This document shows positions 33,544-41,324 of a stretch of DNA of 64,000 nucleotides, in pieces. The first letter of the stretch is position 1, and each line of letters begins with the position of its first letter. The notes below the pieces were generated by a model, which saw nothing but the letters and a program-made list of their open reading frames with translations, did no database searches and was not told where the DNA came from. This DNA comes from CAZSMC01 sp964607755. GTDB taxonomy: Bacteria; Zhuqueibacterota; Zhuqueibacteria; Residuimicrobiales; Krinioviventaceae. The translations under genes were made by a program, and so were the position numbers. The stretch covers positions 22,471 to 86,470 of the forward strand of contig CAZSMC010000010.1 in NCBI GenBank assembly GCA_964607755.1, written 5' to 3'.

Positions 33544-34266
33544 CTAATTTGCATAGACTGAAATAGCATCAGTGGCGACGGCACCAAAAACACCTAACGC
33601 ACCGTCAATGTTGACAGAAGCTTCACGAGAATCGGAAGTACTGATATATTCATAATAATTGCAGTCAGCAGCAGTGACTTTGACAAAATAGACACCCTGT
33701 TTGGCAAAAAGAAAAGGAAACAAAGTAACGCTCGTCGAATCCGTGCGGCTCGATATATTAAACGTGCGGGCGTCATTTGAAACGTGAACAAGATACCGAA
33801 ATGCCAGGTCCGAAGCAGCCCAGTCAACCTGCAGGGGAGAGCGAGCTTTTATAGAAGCATGCGCTTTGGGTGAAGAGATTTCAGGCGGATCCGGCATTAA
33901 TGTGGTTGCCCAGGCCTGGCGGCCGTCTGGCAAAGAAACGGACAAACTATATTTTTCACCCGCTTTTAGGAAAAGATCACCCCCGCGGTCCGTGTATTCG
34001 CCATTGGCCAGATGATCGAAATTCACTGAAAGTGAATCGGTGCGAATGACAACGGCAGCGTTTGAAATGCCCCGGTTTTCGGGAAAATATTCGTCTACTT
34101 TACAAGTCTTTTCAATGCGAATTATTTTTTCCTGTTCGTTCAGCATGAGTAGCCCAAACACATAAAGTTCGGATTGGTATGGTATTTCAGGTTGTTGCGG
34201 TGATTTATCACAACCGGGTACAAATCCGGTCAAGACAAGCAAAAATAGAACGTTTGTTTTTCTCAC
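33544..34266 (-). CDS. DUF4249 family lipoprotein
   Basis: A 240-aa lipoprotein (MRKTNVLFLLVLTGFVPGCD, lipobox VPGC, Cys19). It is beta-rich, with the DUF4249 traits of an early LYVFGLLMLNEQEKIIRIEK strand pair, ISNAAVVIRTD, and a central GEKYSLSVSLPDGRQAWATT fibronectin-like portion. DUF4249 proteins are usually encoded directly after TonB-dependent receptors, as here (17 bp), and are suspected surface partners of the receptor. Function is not established. Confidence 0.85.
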   Translation of the reverse strand: MRKTNVLFLLVLTGFVPGCDKSPQQPEIPYQSELYVFGLLMLNEQEKIIRIEKTCKVDEYFPENRGISNAAVVIRTDSLSVNFDHLANGEYTDRGGDLFLKAGEKYSLSVSLPDGRQAWATTLMPDPPEISSPKAHASIKARSPLQVDWAASDLAFRYLVHVSNDARTFNISSRTDSTSVTLFPFLFAKQGVYFVKVTAADCNYYEYISTSDSREASVNIDGALGVFGAVATDAISVYAN

Positions 34267-34283
34267 TCGAGGCTCTCCGTGAG

Positions 34284-36560
34284 CTAAAAATAAAAATCAA
34301 TGCCCAGTGTAGGGAAGAACGGAAACATGGTGACCGTTTTAATTTTTGATGGATTTTCATCGTGATTCCAAAAGTAAAAAAACACGTTTTCATGATTGTA
34401 GACATTCAGAATCTGCATATAAGGCGCTAACTGCATATTCCCAAAAGCCCATTGCTTTCGCAAACTAATATCCATGCGGTGATAAGTCGGTAGCCGCACA
34501 GAATTTATGTCACCTTCCCGGTTGGCGATTTCGTATTCCAGTTCATTATGATGAAAATTCCATTCGTAATGTGCATATTTGCCGAGAACAGGCGTGTACG
34601 GCATGCCGGAGCTCAGCGTGTAAACCAGTCCGGCACTCCATTTTTTGCCCAGATCAATATTAACGATACCATTGAAATTGTGCCGCTGATCGTATTTCGG
34701 CGGAAACGTAACATCGTTGATGGTTCGCATCGTCTTTCCGAATGAGTAACCGAGCCATCCTGTGAACCGGCCACTCTGGCGTTTGAGCAACAGATCAAAT
34801 CCCCATGCGGTGCCGTTTCCGACAAAAAAATCATCCTCTTCGTTTTCGAACTCACCACTCTCGTTGAGTTCCAGCAGGTTCCACATATTTTTATAATAAA
34901 CTTCAGCTTTCAGTTTGATGTCGAAAGGCAGCCACCATTCGATGCCTGTGATATAGTGTGTGGCTTTTAACGGGTCATATTGCTTTTTCAGCGGGAACCA
35001 TAAATCAATGAACGAAAAATTTTGTTCCTCGCTGTAAACGGTCGTCAGGTATTGATGATACAATCCTACAGCACCTTTGAGGGCAAGGTCTGCAGTCAAT
35101 TTGTATTTGGCGCTGAGTCGCGGAGAAAAAGTAATATAATTACCAACGGAATAGCGCGCAGTACGCAGTCCAGTTTTTATTGACCATCGTTCTGTGGCTT
35201 GCCACTGGTCTTGCACAAACGCAGAGCTGACCAGCGGTTTGGTGTGATAATCAAACAGCGCGTTATCGGCAAGATTGATAGAGTATAAAAAATCCAGCCA
35301 GCTTTGGTCAGCGCCGAATTTTATTTCATGCTCTTCAAGCCCAAAATAGCTGAAACGCAATTTCAGGCTTTTATCGGTAATGCTATTTTCGATATTAAAA
35401 TCCACCTGATCGGCGCTGGAAAGAGCGAGATCAAGGGTATTTGTGAAATGACTTTGCGTAGCCCAAATTTCTGCAAACAAGTTTGGCTGAATAATCCAGC
35501 GCCATTTCAGGCTGGTGGTGCGATTTCCCCACAGCCAGTCCAGATTGACATCAAAATCATCCTCATTTTCCGACTCGGACCCGTAGTCAAGGTTATCATC
35601 ACCGTAAAACCCGCTGAGGGTGATCCGGTGGGATTTTGACAGGTCAAAATTGACTTTGCCCTGAAAATCGTAAAAATAATACGGAAAATCATATTGTGTG
35701 TTTTGCAGAATCAGATCAAAATAAGTGCGCCGGGCAGATAGCAAAAACGATCCGTGCGGAATGGGACCTTCGAGCGTGGCTTTGGCGCTTAGCAGGCTCA
35801 GACTACCGTTGCCTTGATAAGATTGTGAGTTACCTTCGCTATTGATGATATTCAAGACAGAAGACAACCGGCCGCCATATTCAGCCGGAAAGCCACCTGT
35901 CATAAACTCTACTTTTTTAATCGCATCGACGTTAAAATGACTGAAAATGCCGCCAAGATGAAACGGATTATACACTGTGACGCCATCGAGCAGAATGAGA
36001 TTTTGGTCCGGACTGCCGCCACGCACATAGAGCTGACTCGAAAAATCGTTTTGGCTGGACACACCTGGCAGATGTTGCAAAGTTCGGAATAAATCCGCTT
36101 CCGCCAGTTGCGGCAAGGTGGCGAGACTCCTGACATTGACCGTGTTTGTTGAAATCTCCACTTCACGCTCAAAGCGCTCGCGCTCTGCTGTTTTGATTAT
36201 CTCATCCATCCTTAGCACGTTGCGTTCGAGACTCGCATCAATGCCAATGAGGGTATCTGACGACACACTGATTAGCTTTTTAACCGCCTCGTAACCCATC
36301 ATAGAAAAAACCAGAGTGTACTCGCCCGCTGAGATGTTATTTATGACATAATAGCCCCGGTCATTGGACGTTGTACCAATGTCTGTATTTTCGAGATAAA
36401 TATTCACATAAGCAAGCGGTTCGCCGTTTTGCGCATCTCTAACAAATCCGTTAACCGTTCCCACCTGGGCATGACAAGGATCTATCAAGATGCCAGGAGA
36501 AAAATAAAACAAAAGTATAAAAATAAAATGAAAAGAACCGTGCCTGTCACAACAGGTCAT
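34284..36560 (-). CDS. TonB-dependent outer-membrane receptor
   Basis: A 758-aa receptor. ATG at 36560-36558 is chosen: it follows AAGGATA and gives a signal peptide (SFHFIFILLFYFSPGILIDPCHAQ). The longer reading frame runs back over the Sua5 gene and is not credible. Domains in order: a carboxypeptidase-regulatory-like beta-sandwich (VNGFVRDAQNGEPLAYVNIY ... TSNDRGYY), a plug (LPGVSSQNDFSSQLYVRGGS, LILLDGVTVYNPFHLGGIFS), then a 22-strand barrel ending in TLGIDFYF with C-terminal Phe. It overlaps the end of the Sua5 gene by 14 bp and is followed by DUF4249. The ligand is unknown. Confidence 0.92.
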   Translation of the reverse strand: MTCCDRHGSFHFIFILLFYFSPGILIDPCHAQVGTVNGFVRDAQNGEPLAYVNIYLENTDIGTTSNDRGYYVINNISAGEYTLVFSMMGYEAVKKLISVSSDTLIGIDASLERNVLRMDEIIKTAERERFEREVEISTNTVNVRSLATLPQLAEADLFRTLQHLPGVSSQNDFSSQLYVRGGSPDQNLILLDGVTVYNPFHLGGIFSHFNVDAIKKVEFMTGGFPAEYGGRLSSVLNIINSEGNSQSYQGNGSLSLLSAKATLEGPIPHGSFLLSARRTYFDLILQNTQYDFPYYFYDFQGKVNFDLSKSHRITLSGFYGDDNLDYGSESENEDDFDVNLDWLWGNRTTSLKWRWIIQPNLFAEIWATQSHFTNTLDLALSSADQVDFNIENSITDKSLKLRFSYFGLEEHEIKFGADQSWLDFLYSINLADNALFDYHTKPLVSSAFVQDQWQATERWSIKTGLRTARYSVGNYITFSPRLSAKYKLTADLALKGAVGLYHQYLTTVYSEEQNFSFIDLWFPLKKQYDPLKATHYITGIEWWLPFDIKLKAEVYYKNMWNLLELNESGEFENEEDDFFVGNGTAWGFDLLLKRQSGRFTGWLGYSFGKTMRTINDVTFPPKYDQRHNFNGIVNIDLGKKWSAGLVYTLSSGMPYTPVLGKYAHYEWNFHHNELEYEIANREGDINSVRLPTYHRMDISLRKQWAFGNMQLAPYMQILNVYNHENVFFYFWNHDENPSKIKTVTMFPFFPTLGIDFYF

Positions 36561-37158
36561 TGCTATATCCTTTTCCCTGGCGCACAACCTTTGGTTCCTC
36601 ATTGGTGAAATCAATGATCGTTGATGGTTCAAGGCCGCATCCATCGCTTTCCAGAAAAAGATCGACGTGCTGCGAAAACTTTGCTTCAAGTTCATCTGTC
36701 TTATTGGTATATTGTTCGTCGGCAAAACGTGCGCTGGTGCTGATAATTGGATTGCCAAATGCTTCCAGCAACGCATGGCACACGTTATTATCAGGTACCC
36801 GAATGCCGACGGTTTTGCGTTTCTCTACCATAATCTTGGGCACTTCGCGGGTTGCTTCCAGCAAAAATGTATACGGGCCAGGCGTCAGGTAGCGCATGAC
36901 TTTATAAGCCGGCGTATCCACGTGTGCATATTTGGCGATATTTTTGAGATCCGGACAAATAAAACTCAAACGTTTTTTCTTTTTATATCCTTTTATTTGA
37001 TAAATTTTTTGGATGGCTTTTTTATTATGCAAATCGCAACCCAGTCCGTAAACGGTATCTGTCGGATAAATAATGAGTCCGCCGTTTGCCAGGACATCAA
37101 CAGCGCGTTGAATAAAACGGCGTTGCGGGTTGACAGGATTAATGACAAATCGTTCCAT
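36547..37158 (-). CDS. Sua5/YciO/YrdC family threonylcarbamoyl-AMP synthase
   Basis: A 203-aa protein. This family makes threonylcarbamoyl-AMP for the tRNA t6A37 modification. RAVDVLANGGLIIYPTDTVYGLGCDLHNKKA opens the YrdC fold (split here by LGCD), with KKKKRLSFICPD and GIRVPDNNVC. It is shorter than full Sua5 (no C-terminal Sua5 domain) and resembles the YciO sub-branch, so the synthase activity is plausible but not certain. It is followed, with a 14-bp overlap, by the TonB-dependent receptor. Confidence 0.88.
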   Translation of the reverse strand: MERFVINPVNPQRRFIQRAVDVLANGGLIIYPTDTVYGLGCDLHNKKAIQKIYQIKGYKKKKRLSFICPDLKNIAKYAHVDTPAYKVMRYLTPGPYTFLLEATREVPKIMVEKRKTVGIRVPDNNVCHALLEAFGNPIISTSARFADEQYTNKTDELEAKFSQHVDLFLESDGCGLEPSTIIDFTNEEPKVVRQGKGYSNDLL

Positions 37159-37204
37159 AACGTCCCTTTTTTATGCTCTTTTTTTGTTAGTGCTTTTAAT
37201 TTTT

Positions 37205-37849
37205 TTACCATGTCCGCCATTGCCGGTGAAACTCGTCAAAATGACGCACCAGCCTGTGCGGTGATTGGGTGAACTGGTGAGAACCGTTCTGGTTAAACCA
37301 ATTCACCGCAATTGTTTTGACGCCAGCGCTTTTACCAGCCAAAATATCAATATCACTGTCGCCGATATAAACGGCATGCTGCGGCTCGGCATCAAGATGC
37401 TGCAATGCTTTAACAATTCCTTCCGGATGTGGTTTAGGATGATCAACCTCGTCACCGGCAATCGTGATATCAAAGAGAATGGCCGGGAAAAGGTGGCGCA
37501 TTGAGATAGCCAAACTCCGCCGTCCTTTGCCGGTGACCACACCTATCGAGTGCCCATCGTTTTGAATATCCTTTAGCAGTGAATTGACCTCCGGATGCGA
37601 CGGTACAAGTTCATTATGCGATGCGCTGTACAATTCATAATAACGTTTGATAATGGAATCGACATTCCCATGATCTTTGAAATGTGTTTTAATGATTTCG
37701 TCTTCAGCGGGACCAAACATCTTTACAATATCATCTGCAGAGAGATATTGCTTATTAAATTCTCGAAAGATCCCCTGAAAAGCATGAAAAATAATGGGAA
37801 AAGTATGTGCAATGGTTCCGTCAAAGTCGAAAAGAAAGGTGGTTAGCAT
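37205..37849 (-). CDS. HAD-family hydrolase (phosphoglycolate phosphatase-like)
   Basis: A 214-aa cytoplasmic phosphatase of the HAD superfamily. Motif I is FDFDGTIAHTF (Asp8/Asp10 region), a helical cap follows, motif II lies in VVTGKGRRS, motif III is around HPKPHPEGI (Lys), and motif IV is IGDSDIDILAGKSAG. It resembles Gph/PpaX enzymes; the natural substrate is unknown. It lies 18 bp after the deoxynucleoside kinase and 46 bp before Sua5. Confidence 0.9.
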   Translation of the reverse strand: MLTTFLFDFDGTIAHTFPIIFHAFQGIFREFNKQYLSADDIVKMFGPAEDEIIKTHFKDHGNVDSIIKRYYELYSASHNELVPSHPEVNSLLKDIQNDGHSIGVVTGKGRRSLAISMRHLFPAILFDITIAGDEVDHPKPHPEGIVKALQHLDAEPQHAVYIGDSDIDILAGKSAGVKTIAVNWFNQNGSHQFTQSPHRLVRHFDEFHRQWRTW

Positions 37850-37867
37850 ATTTTACTCAGTTTCTGA

Positions 37868-38506
37868 TTAAGGAGCGGGTGAATAAAACTCCAGTCCGGA
37901 ATGCGGGCGCATGATCTGGCGGGCTAATTCGTTAAAATCATCCTGATTATTCACAAAATCAATCACCGTACAATTGATGACCAGGAGCGGTGTTTCATTA
38001 TAATGAAAAAAGAATTTATTGTATGCTTCATTGAGCGCCCGGATATAGTCTTCGCTCATGTTTTTTTCGTATGAGCGGCCGCGTTTTTTTATATTGTTCA
38101 GTAGATGTTCCGGTGTGGATTGCAGGTAAACGACCAGGTCCGGTTTGGGGATATCCCGTTCCAGCATTTTGGCGACGCGATCGTATAAAACCAGTTCACG
38201 GTCTTCCAGATTAAGATGCGCAAAAATACGGTCTTTGGCAAACAAGTAATCCGAAACAGTATGTTTATGGAAAAGGCTTGGCTGCTGAAAATTTTCAACC
38301 TGTTGCCGGTACCGGCTCAATAAGAAAAAAAGTTGCGTCTGAAAAGCAAACCGCTGAGGGTCTTTGTAAAAATCTTCAAGAAACGGATTTTCTTCCGGCC
38401 GCTCGTAAATGACCTGAGCGTTCAGATGCTCACCCAGCAGCCTGGCTAAACTTGTTTTACCGGCGCCAATGACGCCTTCAATGCTTATGTATCTCGGAGC
38501 TTCCAC
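37868..38506 (-). CDS. Deoxynucleoside kinase (dNK/dCK-dGK family)
   Basis: A 212-aa kinase that phosphorylates deoxyribonucleosides in salvage. P-loop GVIGAGKTSLARLL (about 10-23), then ERPEENPFLEDFY. The region around HKHTVSDYLFAKDRIFAHL corresponds to the ERS/acceptor-site segment, LVLYDRVAKMLERDIPKPDL precedes the lid, and RGRSYE is the Arg-rich lid. Its start lies 29 bp inside the end of folK. No substrate is predictable from the visible residues. Confidence 0.88.
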   Translation of the reverse strand: MEAPRYISIEGVIGAGKTSLARLLGEHLNAQVIYERPEENPFLEDFYKDPQRFAFQTQLFFLLSRYRQQVENFQQPSLFHKHTVSDYLFAKDRIFAHLNLEDRELVLYDRVAKMLERDIPKPDLVVYLQSTPEHLLNNIKKRGRSYEKNMSEDYIRALNEAYNKFFFHYNETPLLVINCTVIDFVNNQDDFNELARQIMRPHSGLEFYSPAP

Positions 38507-39029
38507 GATTGAACCTCTTTAAACAGTTCCAAACTGAGCTCGAATTCATGACTCGCGTGACTGCACTGCTGTCCCGGGTTTCTGAGAGTAATGACTCGAC
38601 TTTTTTGTTCCATACCGGAATCACTTTATCCGGACTAATTTCGGCAAATGGCACCAGTACAAAACGCCGGTTGGCTATCTCCGGGTGCGGAATATCCAAT
38701 TCATCATCATGATGCACAATGTCGTCAAAAGTCAATATATCCACATCAATGATTCGCGGCCCCCAGCGCCGTTGCCGATAGCGCCCCATCTTTTGCTCTA
38801 TGTCAAGACAAGTGGCTAAAAGTTGCGATGGTGAAAACGTTGTATTTATCTGGATCACACTATTTAAAAAATCCGGCTGCCGGGTATAGCCAACAGGTTC
38901 GGTGTTGTACAATCCGGATGTTTTCTCAATTTGCATGTTGTGCGAAATATTAATATACGCCATGGCCTGTAGAATGTTTTGTTGCCGGTCACCTTGATTC
39001 GAACCCATGCCGATGAAAGCAATGCTCAT
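38478..39029 (-). CDS. folK: 6-hydroxymethyl-7,8-dihydropterin pyrophosphokinase (FolK)
   Basis: A 183-aa enzyme of folate synthesis that transfers pyrophosphate from ATP to hydroxymethyl-dihydropterin. Signature IAFIGMGSNQGDRQQNI at the start, TSGLYNTEPVGYTRQPDFLN, the core RRWGPRIIDVDILTFDD and LDIPHPEIANRRFVLVPFAE. It overlaps folB by 4 bp at the 5' end and the dNK gene by 29 bp at the 3' end. The C-terminal 35 residues are an extra tail compared with E. coli FolK. Confidence 0.95.
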   Translation of the reverse strand: MSIAFIGMGSNQGDRQQNILQAMAYINISHNMQIEKTSGLYNTEPVGYTRQPDFLNSVIQINTTFSPSQLLATCLDIEQKMGRYRQRRWGPRIIDVDILTFDDIVHHDDELDIPHPEIANRRFVLVPFAEISPDKVIPVWNKKVESLLSETRDSSAVTRVMNSSSVWNCLKRFNRGSSEIHKH

Positions 39030-39397
39030 GATGATTCGCGTTTTCTGGTCATTTCAATCTGGGTGCCGTTGGCAAGGCCGTCAAGCGGGGCGAACGGTTT
39101 TCGGACCCGAACCGTCACCTCTTCAATTTTATAATTTTTTAAGACCTTTTGCGATATCTGATCGCACAAGGTTTCGATCAGATAAAAACGTTGATTGACC
39201 ACCAGTTTTTGCACATCTAAATATACATTTCGGATATCAACGGTGTTATCGAGGTTATCTGTCGCAGCCGCTCTGGAAGCGTCCAGTTTCATCTCAATGT
39301 CCACTTCAAAGCGCTGGCCGCGCTCGATTTCGTCGTGCTCCACACCATGATGGGCATGAAAAATCATACCCATTATTGATAAACGATCGTTTGGCAT
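39026..39397 (-). CDS. folB: Dihydroneopterin aldolase (FolB)
   Basis: A 123-aa T-fold enzyme that cleaves dihydroneopterin to hydroxymethyl-dihydropterin, the FolK substrate. FHAHHGVEHDEIERGQRFEV, DNTVDIRNVYLDVQKLV, YLIETLCDQI and VTVRVRKPFAPLDG (Lys and catalytic Glu positions) are recognisable. It is the first gene of a minus-strand run behind the promoter at 39430-39458. The ATG overlap with folK (4 bp) couples the two. Confidence 0.94.
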   Translation of the reverse strand: MPNDRLSIMGMIFHAHHGVEHDEIERGQRFEVDIEMKLDASRAAATDNLDNTVDIRNVYLDVQKLVVNQRFYLIETLCDQISQKVLKNYKIEEVTVRVRKPFAPLDGLANGTQIEMTRKRESS

Positions 39398-39429
39398 TTG
39401 TGTCGTACATCCTGATAAAAAGTAAGATC

Positions 39430-39458
39430 AATATATTAAAATCCGCATCGATTGTCAA
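39430..39458 (-). promoter_or_regulatory. Promoter of the folB-folK-dNK-HAD-sua5 run
   Basis: On the minus strand: perfect -35 TTGACA (39458-39453), 17-bp spacer, -10 TATATT (39435-39430), ending 33 bp before the folB ATG. It is one of the best promoter matches in the window. Confidence 0.7.
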
Positions 39459-39583
39459 GTCAATTCCCCTGCTGTAAAGAAAGCAAAATTAACAAGAAAA
39501 GCCATTTTATTCATTCAATACCAGAATAATGAAAATTATTTCAAAAAGAACAAAAACCATGATTGGTTATACAAAAACCGCTG

Positions 39584-39612
39584 TTGTATTTCAATGGAAA
39601 GGTTGTTATATT
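39584..39612 (+). promoter_or_regulatory. Possible promoter of pepD
   Basis: -35-like TTGTAT (39584-39589), 17-bp spacer, -10 TATATT (39607-39612), 28 bp before the pepD start. The -35 match is weak. Confidence 0.4.
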
Positions 39613-39639
39613 AATAATTGAAAAATAGTGGAGGAGAAC

Positions 39640-41091
39640 ATGTCGGACATACGAAATTTACACCCCGCGCTTTTGTGGTCTTTTTTTGATGATATTCGGA
39701 AAATTCCCAGACCATCCGGAAAGGAAGATAAAGTCGGGGACTACTTGATCAACTCTGCTGAGCAAAAAGGACTTGAACATAAAAAAGATGATGCCGGAAA
39801 TGTACTCATCCGGCATCCTGGCACACCCGGCCATGAGAATGCTCAGCCGGTGGTCCTGCAGGCGCACATGGATATGGTGTGTGAAAAAAACTCGGACAAG
39901 GAATTCGATTTTGATAACGATGAAATCCAGGTGCTTATTGAAGACGAATGGGTAACAGCAGATGGGACAACTCTCGGTGCTGATAATGGTATTGGTATTG
40001 CCGCTATTCTTGCTGTGATCTCTGATGAAAATTGTGAACACGGTCCCATTGAAGCACTTTTTACCGTCGATGAAGAGCGCGGACTTGTCGGTGCGACAAA
40101 TATTTCACCAGACTGGCTTAAAGGCCGCACATTGATTAACGTTGACAGCGAAGACATTGGTGTTTTCTCGATTGGCTGCGCCGGCGGTGCGGATACGCTC
40201 GTTACACTGCCGGTGAAACAGACAAATGCCAGAGGCGACACCGTGGTTCAGATTCACCTTTCAGGATTGCGCGGCGGGCATTCCGGCATTGACATTCACG
40301 AAGGACGCGGCAATGCGCTGAAAATTCTCAATCGGTTGCTCTATCAACTGTCAAAAAATCATCCCGTGGAATTAATCTGCCTGAGCGGTGGCGACAAGCA
40401 CAACGCCATTCCCAGAGAAGCTGTCGCCAAAGTGGTCATGCCAAAAGACAAAATTGCCACGGCAAGAGAGTGGCTGCACCAGGCTCTCGAGGATATTCGT
40501 GAAGAATTTCAACCCGTGGAAAAAAATATCGCTCTGGAAATTGAACAGATAAATGATCCTGTCTCCGATGTCCTTGACAAAGAATCGCAACGCAAAGTCA
40601 TGGCGCTCGCATTTGCGTTCCCGCATGGTCCGCTGGCTATGAGCCGTAAGATTAAGGACCTGGTGGAGACGTCAAACAACCTCGCATCCATCAAATGCGA
40701 CGATAATGAAATCAAGTATCATTTGTCGAGCCGGAGTTCCAACGACACGGCACTGCAGGCGACGCTGGACAAGTTCGAAGCTATTTCATCTGTTTTTAGC
40801 GCCTCGGTTCATCAACCGCCCGGGTATCCCGGATGGATGCCAAATCTAGATTCCAATGTTTTGCAGGTCGCTTTGGATACGTACAAAGAAGTAACTGGCG
40901 AAGACGCCACTTACGAGGCGATCCATGCAGGATTGGAATGCGGTTTGATTGGTGAAAAATTTAAAGGCATGGATATGATTTCTATCGGACCGACGCTTAA
41001 ACATCCGCATTCACCGGATGAAAGAGTTCACATCGACAGCGTGCAGACTTTTTACAAACATCTTGTTAAAATGCTCGAGGTGTTAGCTTAG
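39640..41091 (+). CDS. pepD: Aminoacyl-histidine dipeptidase (PepD)
   Basis: A 483-aa cytoplasmic metallopeptidase (M20 family, PepD/Xaa-His dipeptidase). The start is ATG 39640, set by GGAGGAG; the upstream in-frame GTG is not used. Visible metal ligands and catalytic sites: HMDMVCEKN (His, then catalytic Asp two residues on), LGADNGIG (bridging Asp), VDEERGLVG (Glu-Glu pair), INVDSEDIG and LRGGHSGIDIHEGRGNA. A lid domain follows, and the C-terminal HSPDERVHIDSV holds the last ligand His. Family length and motifs are complete. Confidence 0.95.
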   Translation: MSDIRNLHPALLWSFFDDIRKIPRPSGKEDKVGDYLINSAEQKGLEHKKDDAGNVLIRHPGTPGHENAQPVVLQAHMDMVCEKNSDKEFDFDNDEIQVLIEDEWVTADGTTLGADNGIGIAAILAVISDENCEHGPIEALFTVDEERGLVGATNISPDWLKGRTLINVDSEDIGVFSIGCAGGADTLVTLPVKQTNARGDTVVQIHLSGLRGGHSGIDIHEGRGNALKILNRLLYQLSKNHPVELICLSGGDKHNAIPREAVAKVVMPKDKIATAREWLHQALEDIREEFQPVEKNIALEIEQINDPVSDVLDKESQRKVMALAFAFPHGPLAMSRKIKDLVETSNNLASIKCDDNEIKYHLSSRSSNDTALQATLDKFEAISSVFSASVHQPPGYPGWMPNLDSNVLQVALDTYKEVTGEDATYEAIHAGLECGLIGEKFKGMDMISIGPTLKHPHSPDERVHIDSVQTFYKHLVKMLEVLA

Positions 41092-41213
41092 AGTGAGTTA
41101 TTGGTTTTTCCTTAATTTGTCCAGCCATACGTTTTTCTGAAAACGTTAAGGAACAACACAGTCAATGTCATCGTTGTACAAGCTGTTTATTCGAATGACA
41201 CGATATCATTAAT

Positions 41214-41250
41214 ATGTGCTCAGTATTCAAATTTTTAACCCTGAGCACAT
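41214..41250 (+). promoter_or_regulatory. Inverted repeat in the uvrA leader
   Basis: A 10-bp perfect inverted repeat, ATGTGCTCAG (41214-41223) with CTGAGCACAT (41241-41250), with 17 bp between the arms, 74 bp upstream of uvrA. Such spacing fits a hairpin or a dimeric regulator's operator; I do not recognise it as a known LexA box. Confidence 0.45.
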
Positions 41251-41324
41251 TATAAAACAATTTCCGGATGTTTAGAAGAATTCAGTCCGACATTCCTTCC
41301 GTATTTATTTTTAGATTCTTTAAA

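Noticed and set aside
36561..36776. 5' extension of the TonB receptor over Sua5
   Set aside because: The extension is antisense-like sequence inside the Sua5 gene; the ATG at 36560 has a proper signal peptide.
41092..41324. A gene or pepD terminator in the spacer before uvrA
   Set aside because: No open frame; a 7-bp stem at 41129-41146 lacks a T run. Only the inverted repeat was kept.
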